From CAIXSC01 sp046349935 (GTDB taxonomy: Bacteria > Planctomycetota > Planctomycetia > Pirellulales > Pirellulaceae), in the NCBI GenBank assembly GCA_046349935.1, contig JAXMBK010000003.1, positions 1,178,001 to 1,242,000 of the forward strand: a DNA stretch of 64,000 bases, read 5' to 3'. The translations under genes and the position numbers were made by a program. Below, one piece after another: positions 1-10,480 of this stretch. The notes under the pieces were generated by a model. That model made no database searches and had not been told where the DNA came from. It saw only the letters and a list, made by a program, of their open reading frames with translations. Within the stretch, counting starts at the first letter, position 1, and each line of letters opens with the position of its first letter.

Positions 1-42
1 GCTTTCGCCGCACGATCGACAGGGAATGGAGTTGCAGGACAT
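1..42 (-). CDS. N-terminus of a probable sugar C-methyltransferase (cut by window edge)
   Basis: Reading leftwards from the ATG at 42, the visible protein is MSCNSIPCRSCGES. The Cys-x-x-Cys-Gly pattern at the very start matches the N-terminal zinc-binding motif of class I SAM-dependent methyltransferases that follow rfbF and rfbG in deoxysugar clusters. Only 14 codons are inside the window, and the reading frame overlaps the still-open end of rfbG. The call rests on the motif and the neighbours only. Confidence 0.3.
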   Translation of the reverse strand, partial: MSCNSIPCRSCGES

Positions 43-1160
43 GGGACGGATCCGCGGGATGCAGGAGGGGATTGCCGACTCGCTGGAAAGGCAGCGACTT
101 CGGCGTAAGACTCGTACTGTTCGATTTGTTGCCAGGAGTATTCACGCATGTCGCGCCCCGACCGCTCGGCCTGATCCCAATCGACGGTAAGTCTCAAGGC
201 CGAATCCAGGTCCAGCCGTGGGCGCCACGGCAGGCGCTGGTGCGCTTTGGTGCAATCGAGCTTCAGGCGAACGGCCTCATGCAGCGCGCGGCGATCGGTC
301 GGCGCGTGCCAATCTCCGTCGCCCCACAGCCGAATCGCACGTTCGACCAGTTCTTGAACGGGGCGCGCATCTTCCTCAGACGGCCCGAAATTCCAGCCCT
401 CTGACCAATCGGCGGGACTCTCCCACAGGCGTTGCGCCACGAGCAGATATCCGCGGAGCGGTTCGAGCACGTGTTGCCAGGGGCGGATGGCCGAGGGGTT
501 CCGAACCAAAATCGATTCGCCCTGCTGCAAGGCCCGCAAGATGTCGGGGACGATTCGATCGGTCGCCCAGTCGCCGCCGCCAATCACGTTTCCGGCGCGG
601 ACGGTGGCGACCCCGACGGGCGCCGCGGAGTTCGCAAAGAACGACCGGCGATAAGCCGATGCGACTAGTTCTGCGCAAGCTTTGCTCGAGCTATAGGGGT
701 CGTGTCCGCCCAAGTGGTCTGATTCGCAATATCCCCGCTGCCATTCGCGATTCTCATAACACTTATCGCTGGTGACGACGACGATCGAGCGGAGCGATGG
801 AATGCGACGAGCGGCCTCGAGAACGTGTACGGTTCCCAAGACGTTGACGGCGTACGTCGCCGCCGGATCTTGATACGACGCGCGCACCAGCGGTTGAGCG
901 GCCAGGTGAAACAGCACCTCCGGCTGGTGAGCGTCGAGCGCCGCTTGCACGGTTTCCAGATCCCGCACATCGCCGCGCTGATCGATCAACCCGGCAGCCA
1001 CGTTGGCGCGTTCGAACAGGCTGGGGTTGGTGGGGACGCTGAGCGAGAAGCCGTTGACGCGAGCACCGAGGCGCATGAGCCACAACGACAACCAGCTTCC
1101 TTTGAAGCCGGTATGGCCGGTCACCATCACCCGCTTGCCTTGCCAGAATTGAGGCTCCAC
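1..1160 (-). CDS. rfbG: CDP-glucose 4,6-dehydratase, 3' end at or beyond window edge
   Basis: This enzyme converts CDP-D-glucose to CDP-4-keto-6-deoxy-D-glucose, the first committed step towards CDP-dideoxy or branched sugars of surface glycans. The protein shows the Rossmann motif GHTGFKGSWL about 10 residues from the start, the SDR region VVVVTSDKCYE, and the catalytic Tyr-x-x-x-Lys in DPYSSSKACAEL. I chose the GTG at 1160 because AAGGAGG lies 8 bases upstream and the protein then begins MEPQFWQGKR, as family members do. A GTG at 1229 overlapping the rfbF stop codon is the alternative. The usual C-terminus (IEQYES) is reached near position 110, but no stop follows before the edge, so the end is either an unusually long overlap with the next gene or carries a frameshift. 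Confidence 0.88.
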   Translation of the reverse strand, partial: MEPQFWQGKRVMVTGHTGFKGSWLSLWLMRLGARVNGFSLSVPTNPSLFERANVAAGLIDQRGDVRDLETVQAALDAHQPEVLFHLAAQPLVRASYQDPAATYAVNVLGTVHVLEAARRIPSLRSIVVVTSDKCYENREWQRGYCESDHLGGHDPYSSSKACAELVASAYRRSFFANSAAPVGVATVRAGNVIGGGDWATDRIVPDILRALQQGESILVRNPSAIRPWQHVLEPLRGYLLVAQRLWESPADWSEGWNFGPSEEDARPVQELVERAIRLWGDGDWHAPTDRRALHEAVRLKLDCTKAHQRLPWRPRLDLDSALRLTVDWDQAERSGRDMREYSWQQIEQYESYAEVAAFPASRQSPPASRGSVPCPATPFPVDRAAK

Positions 1161-1228
1161 CGCTCCCACCTCCTTGAGGACGTCGATCGCCGCACGCTCG
1201 AGCCTCGTCTGGCTGCGAGCATCCCGCA

Positions 1229-2005
1229 CTAGGCCGCCTTGCGCCACGGCGCCGCACCGCCGCTCCAGAGCTTCTCCAACAGATTCACGTCGCGCAGCGT
1301 ATCCATACACTGCCAGAATCCATCGTGCCGGTACGCCATCAACTGACCATCCTGCGCCAGTTGCTCCAATGTGACGCGTTCGAATGACTTGCCGTCGTCT
1401 GCCGGAATCAGGTCGAGCACCTCCGGTTCCAGCACGAAAAACCCGCCGTTGATCCACCCTTCGCCCGCCTGCGGCTTCTCAACGAAGCGAGTCACTTGAT
1501 CGCCCTGAAAATCTAAGCTGCCGAATCGCGCGGGGGGCCGAACGGCCGTGATCGTAGCCAGCCGACGATGGCGGCGATGAAAGGCCAACAGGGCGTGCAG
1601 ATCGATGTCGCCGATCCCGTCCCCGTAGGTCAGCATGAAGGTGTTGTTTCCGACCCACGGCTTAAGCCGTTTTACGCGTCCGCCCGTCTCGGTCATCGCA
1701 CCCGTGTCGACAAGGTGGACTCGCCAATCTTCCGTTTCGCTGGCGTAAGCCTGTACTTCCCCCTGGGCGAGGTCGATGGTGAGACTGCTGCGACGGCTGT
1801 GGTAATTAAGGAAGTAATCCTTGATCACCTCGCCCTTATAGCCCAAGGCGACCATGAACTCGCGGTGACCATAACTCGCGTAGTGAGTCATGATATGCCA
1901 CAGCATGGGCCGTCCGCCGATCTCAACCATCGGTTTCGGCTTAACGATCGTCTCTTCCCCGAGTCGCGTTCCCAATCCGCCCGCGAGTATCGCGACTTTC
2001 AGCAT
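1229..2005 (-). CDS. rfbF: Glucose-1-phosphate cytidylyltransferase
   Basis: It makes CDP-glucose from glucose-1-phosphate and CTP, feeding rfbG directly downstream. The 258-residue protein starts MLKVAILAGGLGTRLGEET, the nucleotidyltransferase signature, followed by KPKPMVEIGGRPMLWHIM and a metal-binding YGDGIGDID segment. Its length fits the family (about 257 residues). The ATG at 2005 places the signature at the usual position; the frame stays open 14 codons further upstream, but that extension is not conserved-looking. The gene is divergent from the glycosyltransferase-like gene at 2211, which suggests that the 205 bases between them hold promoters for both directions, although I see no clear -35/-10 pair. 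Confidence 0.95.
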   Translation of the reverse strand: MLKVAILAGGLGTRLGEETIVKPKPMVEIGGRPMLWHIMTHYASYGHREFMVALGYKGEVIKDYFLNYHSRRSSLTIDLAQGEVQAYASETEDWRVHLVDTGAMTETGGRVKRLKPWVGNNTFMLTYGDGIGDIDLHALLAFHRRHRRLATITAVRPPARFGSLDFQGDQVTRFVEKPQAGEGWINGGFFVLEPEVLDLIPADDGKSFERVTLEQLAQDGQLMAYRHDGFWQCMDTLRDVNLLEKLWSGGAAPWRKAA

Positions 2006-2210
2006 ATCCTGAGTCCCTTCAGGTGGGCGATTTCTTCCGTATCTCAACCGTCTGGCGCACTGTTTAACCGACCTTCAAGACCGAGGTCAAGATCAACCCG
2101 CAGCGGCGATTGTCTTCAATTGACCTCGACTCGCAGCGCCACTTAGGGGTAAGAATAGTGCGTCCCTTCGGCCGCAGGAGGCCCAACGACACGTCAGCGA
2201 CGAAATTCCG
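2006..2210. other. Divergent intergenic region between rfbF and the glycosyltransferase-like gene
   Basis: It separates two divergently read genes and so presumably carries promoters. No convincing promoter, repeat, hairpin with a T-tract or small gene was seen. Confidence 0.4.
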
Positions 2211-3032
2211 ATGGCTCTTACAGCAGTCGTCCACTTGGTTCGGCGAGCGAACGGACCGCAAACTTTAGCGATGTTCCTCGAGTCGTACCGGCGCTATCCG
2301 GCCGGGCGGGAACATGAACTGTTGCTATTGTGCAAAGGATTCGACGCCGCGGAACCGTTCTCTGAATATGCGCCGCTCCTGCACGGGCTTCCGCATACAT
2401 GCCTGTTCGTCCCCGACGCAGGCTTCGATTTGGGCGCCTATCGCTTGGCGCTGCAACGCACGGAATTCGCCGAGTATTGCTTTCTCAACTCCTTCTCCAC
2501 CCTCCTCGCCTCTGATTGGCTGGCCAAATTGTCGAATGTGTTGCATCAACCCGGCGTGGGACTCGTGGGCGCGACGGGATCGTTTGAAAGCACCTACGAG
2601 AATCTGCGCGCCGAAATTCGCTCCATTCGCGGTCTCTTTCGACGGCGAAAACTGCGCGCCTTTCTCAGATTGGCGTCCCTTTGGCGTCGGTATCCGCCCT
2701 TTCCCAATCCCACGATTCGCACCAACGCCTTTCTCGCGCGCCGCGATTTGCTGCTGGAGACCTTCACTCGCGAAATCCACACCAAAGAGGATGCGCTCGA
2801 TCTCGAAGGCGGCCGTCGCAGCCTCACGCGGCAAGTTCAAGCACGCGGCCTGCGAACCCTGGTCGTCGGTCGAGATGGCGTCGGCTATGAGCCCGCCGAG
2901 TGGCCGCACAGCCGCACCTTTCGACTGCAGGATCAAGAAAACCTCTTGGTCGCAGACAACCAGACCGAACGGTATGCGAAGGCGGACGAACCCGAACGGC
3001 GCTGGCTGGCGCAGTTGGCCTGGGGCGAGTAG
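2211..3032 (+). CDS. Putative glycosyltransferase-like protein
   Basis: The 273-residue soluble protein has no signal peptide. It opens with a beta-strand typical of a GT-A fold (TAVVHLVRRANGPQTLAMFL), then ELLLLCKGFD and the motif PDAGFDLGAYRLAL, which resembles the D-(I/L)-G segment of rhamnan-synthesis (RgpF-like) and related glycosyltransferases. A later NPTIRTNAFLARRDLL segment resembles the acceptor-side region of such enzymes. The neighbouring CDP-sugar genes support a role in surface polysaccharide synthesis. The substrate cannot be read from the sequence, and the assignment is inference from motif and context. Confidence 0.6.
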   Translation: MALTAVVHLVRRANGPQTLAMFLESYRRYPAGREHELLLLCKGFDAAEPFSEYAPLLHGLPHTCLFVPDAGFDLGAYRLALQRTEFAEYCFLNSFSTLLASDWLAKLSNVLHQPGVGLVGATGSFESTYENLRAEIRSIRGLFRRRKLRAFLRLASLWRRYPPFPNPTIRTNAFLARRDLLLETFTREIHTKEDALDLEGGRRSLTRQVQARGLRTLVVGRDGVGYEPAEWPHSRTFRLQDQENLLVADNQTERYAKADEPERRWLAQLAWGE

Positions 3033-3039
3033 GACTTGT

Positions 3040-3573
3040 ATGGCACAACTGACCATCGTCGTGGGCATGGCGGCCTCCGGAAAGACGACCTACTGCCGAC
3101 GTCTCTCGCGCCAGACCGGCGCCGCCTTGTTCCAAGACGCCACGCTCACGCGAACAGACCGACGTCGCGCCGGCTTCGAGTGCCTCGGGGAACTTGTCGC
3201 CCGCCTTGTGGGACGAAAGGAAGACTGCGTCATCGACGAGTCGCATCTTACGACGCCCGCATTTCGCGACTTGTTTCGACAATTCTGCGACGAATTCCTA
3301 CCCGAAATCGATCAGAAGTGGGTATTTTTCGAGAAGGACGTGCTGGCATGCATCAACAACCTGCGCCATGACCAACAACAAGGCCGAGACGACCTCGCTC
3401 GATTCATCGCACTTTACCATCAGCGACGCGACTACTCTGTTCCAAGTCCTCAAGAGTTTCCCGGCTTCGAGTTGCTGCCGGTGTGGCAAGGCGCATCCTA
3501 CTTCACCGTCGAATCAAAGGGCGTCGACTGGCTCGACGCGCAGGTGCGGGCCAAACGACTCCAAGCCTGGTAG
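3040..3573 (+). CDS. Small P-loop ATPase / kinase-like protein
   Basis: The 177-residue protein has a Walker A motif GMAASGKTT at residues 8-16 and a later acidic strand CVIDESHL that could serve as Walker B. The general layout is that of small AAA_33-type kinases acting on nucleotides, sugars or proteins; the substrate is unknown. The ATG at 3040 lies 8 bases after the stop of the preceding gene and has TAGGAC just upstream, so the two are probably co-transcribed. The frame stays open far upstream, but that part overlaps the glycosyltransferase-like gene and is spurious. Confidence 0.8.
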   Translation: MAQLTIVVGMAASGKTTYCRRLSRQTGAALFQDATLTRTDRRRAGFECLGELVARLVGRKEDCVIDESHLTTPAFRDLFRQFCDEFLPEIDQKWVFFEKDVLACINNLRHDQQQGRDDLARFIALYHQRRDYSVPSPQEFPGFELLPVWQGASYFTVESKGVDWLDAQVRAKRLQAW

Positions 3574-3687
3574 CGTCGACCTGCGTACGGCAAATGCCTC
3601 CACCAGCCCGTCGCCGCGACAAACTTGTCCCCTGTCCCTACAAGCTCATCACACCACTTCGTTAGAAGAACTTTGCTGGAAAATGCC

Positions 3688-4308
3688 ATGTATAAGCCAG
3701 AACGACTGCTCGCCTTCTCCGACGGCGTCATCGCGATCGCCATCACCCTGCTGGTGCTCGGACTGGAAGTCCCTTCCGTGCACGAGGTGCCTGATCAAGG
3801 TCTCAAAGACTACCTCTTACAGTCGCTCCATCCCCTGTATGGATACGTGGCCAGTTTCCTGCTCATCGGCACCTACTGGCTTCAACACTATGTGATCCAC
3901 CACCACGTACGTCTGGTCGATCGCCGCTTCGTCGCGCTCAATGGGCTGTTCCTCTTCTCCGTCTCGTTCGTGCCCTTTCCGACAGGGCTGCAAGCCTCTT
4001 ACCGAAAGGACGAGTTGGCGATGGTGTTGTATGCCGCTAGCCAAGCGTTCTGCGGGCTGTCGCTGCTTATGCTTTGGCTCTACGCCACTCGCAAACGACG
4101 ACTCGTTCACCCCAACCTGCCCCAGGAGGTCGTCACGAGCATGAGCTGGCGGATCGCCATGACGCCGGTGATTGCCTTGATGGCCATGCTCGTCTCGTTC
4201 GTCAACATCGAGATCTGCCGCTGGATGTTTCTCGGCATTCCACTGACCTACTTCTCGCATCGGTTGGTCGACGAGGGCGCAGCAACCTTGGGCGATCCAA
4301 CCGAGTAA
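3688..4308 (+). CDS. TMEM175-family (DUF1211) potassium channel protein
   Basis: The 206-residue integral membrane protein begins with the hallmark FSDGVIAIAITLLVL on the first transmembrane helix, where bacterial TMEM175 proteins form the hydrophobic potassium gate. Several further hydrophobic helices follow (for example YGYVASFLLIGTYWL, FVALNGLFLFSVSFV and MTPVIALMAMLVSFV). The family forms tetrameric potassium-permeable channels. The gene converges on the kdp operon, with only 21 bases between the two stop codons, giving a local potassium theme. The ATG at 3688 is chosen because the FSDG motif then sits at the normal distance from the N-terminus. Confidence 0.87.
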   Translation: MYKPERLLAFSDGVIAIAITLLVLGLEVPSVHEVPDQGLKDYLLQSLHPLYGYVASFLLIGTYWLQHYVIHHHVRLVDRRFVALNGLFLFSVSFVPFPTGLQASYRKDELAMVLYAASQAFCGLSLLMLWLYATRKRRLVHPNLPQEVVTSMSWRIAMTPVIALMAMLVSFVNIEICRWMFLGIPLTYFSHRLVDEGAATLGDPTE

Positions 4309-4329
4309 GCAAGCCGACGCTCCGGGAGT

Positions 4330-5022
4330 TCACTCGGATGCAAAGCGATAGCCGACTCCCTGCTCGGTCAACAGGTACCGCGGCCGGGCCGGGTCGTCTT
4401 CCAGCTTGCGCCGGAGACTCGCCACATACACGCGCAAATAATGGTGTTCCTGCGAATCTTGCGGGCCCCACACCTCGCGCAGCAAGTAGCGGTGCGTCAG
4501 TACCTTTCCAGCCTGCTTCAGCATCGCGACCAGGAGCTTGTATTCCAGCGGCGTGAGATGCACTTCCTGTTCGCGCCGTTTGACGATGCGCGCCGCGAGA
4601 TCCACTCGCAGATCTCCCACCGTCAAGACCATGGCGTCGGTCGCCGCAAAGTGAGCATGACGCAGAGCGACTCGCAATCGAGCCAGCAGTTCGCCCGTGC
4701 CAAACGGTTTGGTCACGTAGTCGTCGGCCCCCGCATCCAGAGCGCGCACCTTCTGAGGTTCTTGATCGCGAGCAGACAGGACCACCACGGGCCCAGTGTA
4801 CCATTCGCGCAGACGCTGCAAAACTTCCTGGCCGTCCAAGTCCGGCAGGCCCAAGTCGAGAAGCACGAGGTCGGGCGGTTGCGAGACGGCCGCCCGCAGC
4901 GCCTCGACGCCGCCCGCCGCCTCAGACACTCGATAACCGGCGTCCGCCAACGCCGCTCGCAACATCCGTCGCAGCGGCGGTTCGTCCTCAACGACCAAGA
5001 TGTGGTGCGCACTGGTGCTCAT
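4330..5022 (-). CDS. kdpE: KdpE response regulator
   Basis: This is the OmpR-type regulator that activates the kdp operon under potassium limitation or osmotic stress. The receiver domain (about residues 6-120) shows ILVVEDE, the phospho-acceptor Asp in LVLLDLGLPD (residue 56) and VTKPFG; the C-terminal winged helix (about 130-230) ends TEQGVGYRFASE. At 230 residues it is full length. The ATG at 5022 lies 4 bases past the kdpD stop, consistent with translational coupling; a TTG one codon upstream is less likely. It is the last gene of kdpFABCDE. Confidence 0.96.
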   Translation of the reverse strand: MSTSAHHILVVEDEPPLRRMLRAALADAGYRVSEAAGGVEALRAAVSQPPDLVLLDLGLPDLDGQEVLQRLREWYTGPVVVLSARDQEPQKVRALDAGADDYVTKPFGTGELLARLRVALRHAHFAATDAMVLTVGDLRVDLAARIVKRREQEVHLTPLEYKLLVAMLKQAGKVLTHRYLLREVWGPQDSQEHHYLRVYVASLRRKLEDDPARPRYLLTEQGVGYRFASE

Positions 5023-5026
5023 CAAA

Positions 5027-7771
5027 TCACTTTACCACGATCTGCGGCGGCGACTCGCCGCACGGAATTCGCACGTCGAACTGCGCCCCGCCGGTGGGTC
5101 GATTTGACGCCGTGATCGTCCCGCCGTGGGCCGCAACGATCGCTCGGCAGATGGCCAGCCCCAAGCCGCTCCCTCGCCCGCTGTCGTTCGTCGGCGCTGC
5201 GCGAAAGAATTTCTCAAAGATCCGCTGCTCCGCTCCAGCCGGCACTCCCGGTCCCTCGTCGCGTACGGTGATCCTCAGGACCGGAACGCCGGCGTACTCA
5301 GATGCGTCGCTCGTCTCCCTCGACGCTTCCAACTCGATTGCGGCGCCGTCCGTCGTATGCCGAACCGCATTCTCCAGCAGATTCACAATCACCTGCTCGA
5401 GCAGCATGCCATCGACGTAGATGAGCGGCAGATCGCCAGGCAGTCGAGTCGTCACGGGCCGACCTTGCAATTCGGTTCGCAAGCGATGAAGCGCCGAACC
5501 GACCAATTCCTCCACGACGTGCCACTGTTGATTCGGCGGGGCGGCGCCCGCTTCGAGTCGCGACATCTGCAGAAGATTTTCCAACATGCGACGCAGCCGT
5601 TCTGACTCGTCGCGCACCGTCAGGAGCAAGTCGCGCCGCGTCGACTCGCTAAGATTCGTCGCGTCCAACAAACTGCCGCTCGCACACGCTATCGCGGCCA
5701 GCGGCGTCCTCAAGTCGTGCGACACGCTGCTCAAGAGACTGCTGCGAACCTGCTCCGCTTCGGCCTCAATCCGAGCGTCGGCGGCGTCCAGCGTCAATTG
5801 ATCTCGCTCCAACGCCAGCGCCAATTGGCTGGCGCACGCTTCAATCAGCCGACGTGCGTCTGGAGCGAGAAGCCTCTCGAAGCCGCTTGCGACGTCATCG
5901 ACGCCCTCCAGCTTCGGTCGTAGCGCGATCGCGCCATGGGTGCAACGCGTCCCGGTGATGGGGACGAACAGCGCCGCGGCGTCGGGCAGCGTGTTTGTGC
6001 CTGCGCCGGCGTGTTGATCATGGTCGATCACCCACTGCGCCACAGGCGAGCTGAGATGGTGTCGAGTAATCGAAGTTCCATGACTGAATACGATTTCCGG
6101 ACCGTCTCCGGCCCGATGCATGAACACAGCGACTTCGGCTTGCAACAGGTTCGCCAGTTGTGCGCCGGCCGCCGATGCCAGAAACGTACGACCATTGATC
6201 GCGCTCAACTGTCGTCCAATTTCCGACAGGGTGGTTGTATACCTCTCGCGACGCCGCGTCGACTCTAGCTGCGCGCGCAGACTGGACGTGAGCGCACTGA
6301 TGGCCAAACCGATCGCCAACATGACGCCGAACGTGACGACGAACTGCGCGTCGGCGACGGCGAGCGTCAGGTAGGGAGGTACGAAGAAATAATCGAACCC
6401 GATGACTGACAACACGCTCGCCAGCACTGCCGGCCCGCGTCCGAACCGATAGGCAACCCAGGCGACGGCGGCGAGAAACAGCATCGCGGCATTCGCTTCG
6501 GAATCGGCGAAGTCGACCCAGCGCAACGCACCGTCGACGCATCCAGCGCCGACCACGCTGACAACGGCGGCCGCATAGCCGCGCCACTCCGCTCGCTTCT
6601 TCCTCCCCCGCTGCAGGGGCTCTTTCGGCGGGGCGTCATCCTCGCTGTGGATGACGTATACATCGATCGGTCCGCTGCGGTCCAGCACTTCATCGACGAC
6701 GGAACCGAAGAGTGCGCGCTTCCAACGAGGCTGGTGCGTCTCGCCGATCAAGATTTTGGCGACGTTATGCGTGCGCGCGTATTCGAGAATCGCGTCGGAT
6801 ACACGAGGACCGGCGGCAATCGCCGTCTCGGCGCCGAGCCGTTCCGCGAGCTGAAAGTGCAGTGCGATTCGATGACGCGTCGCCTCGTCGATGGAGTCGA
6901 CCGTTTCGGCGGCGACGGCGATCCAAGGAGCGTCAAACGCGGCGGCCATCCGCTTTGCGGTCCGGATGACGCGCGCTGTCGTCGGACTGGGCCCCACGCA
7001 AACCAACAACTTCTCGTTGGTGGCCCACGGCGTCTGCGCAGACTGTCGACGTCGCGCCCCTTCGACATCCGCGTGGATGCGTCGGGCCGCTTGGCGCATC
7101 GCCAATTCGCGCAGCGCAACCAAGTTCCCCCGTTGAAAGAATCGATCGATGGCTCGCCGCGCTTGCTCAGGCACATAGATCTTGCCTTCCTCCAAGCGAG
7201 CCAACAGCCCCTCGGGCGCGATGTCCACCAATTCCAGTTCGTCGGCCGCCTCAAATACATGATCGGGAATCGTCTCGCGCACGACGACGTTAGTGATCTG
7301 CCCGATCACATCGTTCAGACTCTCCATGTGCTGCACATTCAACGTCGTCCACACATCGATCCCCGCTTCCAGCAATTCCTCGACATCCTGCCAACGCTTC
7401 TCATGACGACATCCAGGCGCATTGGTATGAGCCAGTTCGTCCACCAAGAGAACGGCCGGTTTACGCGTCAACGCACGATCGACGTCGAACTCCCGCAGGA
7501 CGACCCCGCGATACTCGATCTCCCTCGCCGGAAGCGACTCGATCCCCTCCACAAGCGACTGCGTTTCGGGCCGAGCGTGCGGCTCGACGTAACCCACCAC
7601 GACCTCCACGCCGCGGGTCTTGGCGGCGCGAGCGGCCTGCAGCATGGCATAGGTCTTGCCGACGCCTGCGGCATATCCGAAGAAGATGCGCAACAGCCCA
7701 CGCCGGGCCAGAGCTTCCTCGGCTTTCACTTGGGCGAGCAGCGCGTCGGGATCGGGTCGTGTGTGATCCAT
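5027..7771 (-). CDS. kdpD: KdpD sensor histidine kinase
   Basis: The 914-residue membrane kinase senses potassium or turgor and phosphorylates KdpE. Order of domains: N-terminal KdpD ATP-binding domain with Walker A GYAAGVGKT (residues 32-40); a Usp-like domain (about 250-370); four-helix DUF4118 membrane region (about 400-510); a GAF-like region; HisKA with the phospho-acceptor in SVSHDLRTPLAAI (His685); and an HATPase domain with N, G1 and G2 boxes (NLLENAVRH, DEGPGVPAG, GSGLGLAICRA). Length and order match the full E. coli-type protein. It lies 11 bases downstream of kdpC. Confidence 0.97.
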   Translation of the reverse strand: MDHTRPDPDALLAQVKAEEALARRGLLRIFFGYAAGVGKTYAMLQAARAAKTRGVEVVVGYVEPHARPETQSLVEGIESLPAREIEYRGVVLREFDVDRALTRKPAVLLVDELAHTNAPGCRHEKRWQDVEELLEAGIDVWTTLNVQHMESLNDVIGQITNVVVRETIPDHVFEAADELELVDIAPEGLLARLEEGKIYVPEQARRAIDRFFQRGNLVALRELAMRQAARRIHADVEGARRRQSAQTPWATNEKLLVCVGPSPTTARVIRTAKRMAAAFDAPWIAVAAETVDSIDEATRHRIALHFQLAERLGAETAIAAGPRVSDAILEYARTHNVAKILIGETHQPRWKRALFGSVVDEVLDRSGPIDVYVIHSEDDAPPKEPLQRGRKKRAEWRGYAAAVVSVVGAGCVDGALRWVDFADSEANAAMLFLAAVAWVAYRFGRGPAVLASVLSVIGFDYFFVPPYLTLAVADAQFVVTFGVMLAIGLAISALTSSLRAQLESTRRRERYTTTLSEIGRQLSAINGRTFLASAAGAQLANLLQAEVAVFMHRAGDGPEIVFSHGTSITRHHLSSPVAQWVIDHDQHAGAGTNTLPDAAALFVPITGTRCTHGAIALRPKLEGVDDVASGFERLLAPDARRLIEACASQLALALERDQLTLDAADARIEAEAEQVRSSLLSSVSHDLRTPLAAIACASGSLLDATNLSESTRRDLLLTVRDESERLRRMLENLLQMSRLEAGAAPPNQQWHVVEELVGSALHRLRTELQGRPVTTRLPGDLPLIYVDGMLLEQVIVNLLENAVRHTTDGAAIELEASRETSDASEYAGVPVLRITVRDEGPGVPAGAEQRIFEKFFRAAPTNDSGRGSGLGLAICRAIVAAHGGTITASNRPTGGAQFDVRIPCGESPPQIVVK

Positions 7772-7782
7772 GGACTTCCGTT

Positions 7783-8361
7783 CTACTTGCCGCGAGCCAA
7801 TCGATCGAGCGCCAAGTTGAGCCGAAGTACGTTTACTCGCGGTTCACCCAGAACTCCCCACTGCCGCGGCGCCGTGTCGGCCTCCAACAATTCGCGCACC
7901 ACATCCTCCCTGAGCCCGCGCGCTCGAGCGACGCGAGCGACCTGATATTCGGCCGCCGCCACCGAGATGTGTGGATCGAGGCCGCTGCCCGAGGCTGTCG
8001 TCAAGTCGCCGGGCGCGGGTCCTGCTTCGCCGCCCGCCGCTTGCAACGCCCGCAGCCGCTCGCTCGCTGCTCTCTCTCGCTCGGCATGCAGAGGGCCCCA
8101 GTTCGAACCGCCCGAAGCCCCCGCGTTGTAGGGCGAGTTCGCTGTGGCGGAGAGTCGCCCCCAAAAGTACTGAGGCCCAGCGAACGATTGACCAATCAGC
8201 TCGGATCCCGTCAGTTGGTCGCCATCCTTGAGCATGCTCCCGTTCGCCTGATGCGGCAGAAACGTCTGAGCGACGATGGTCACCAGCAGTGGATACACGC
8301 CGCCCGTCAGGATGGAGAGGACGGCGAGCATCATCGTGGCGATGCGCAATTGTTGAAACAT
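7783..8361 (-). CDS. kdpC: KdpC, accessory subunit of the potassium-transporting ATPase
   Basis: KdpC is a single-span membrane protein that stabilises the KdpFABC complex and helps ATP binding by KdpB. The 192-residue product has one N-terminal transmembrane helix (residues about 12-35, TMMLAVLSILTGGVYPLLVTIVA) followed by a soluble periplasmic domain with the conserved YFWGRLSAT and GSGLDPHIS motifs. Length is normal. It sits 37 bases after kdpB. Confidence 0.96.
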   Translation of the reverse strand: MFQQLRIATMMLAVLSILTGGVYPLLVTIVAQTFLPHQANGSMLKDGDQLTGSELIGQSFAGPQYFWGRLSATANSPYNAGASGGSNWGPLHAERERAASERLRALQAAGGEAGPAPGDLTTASGSGLDPHISVAAAEYQVARVARARGLREDVVRELLEADTAPRQWGVLGEPRVNVLRLNLALDRLARGK

Positions 8362-8398
8362 GTGGCGTCCTCCGGCGTGATGTCCCAGAATGAATCAG

Positions 8399-10476
<2,078 letters not shown>

Positions 10477-10480
<4 letters not shown>

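Noticed and set aside
6647..7945. 432-codon open frame opposite kdpD
   Set aside because: KdpD is unambiguous with all motifs in order; the plus-strand frame has no conserved motif.
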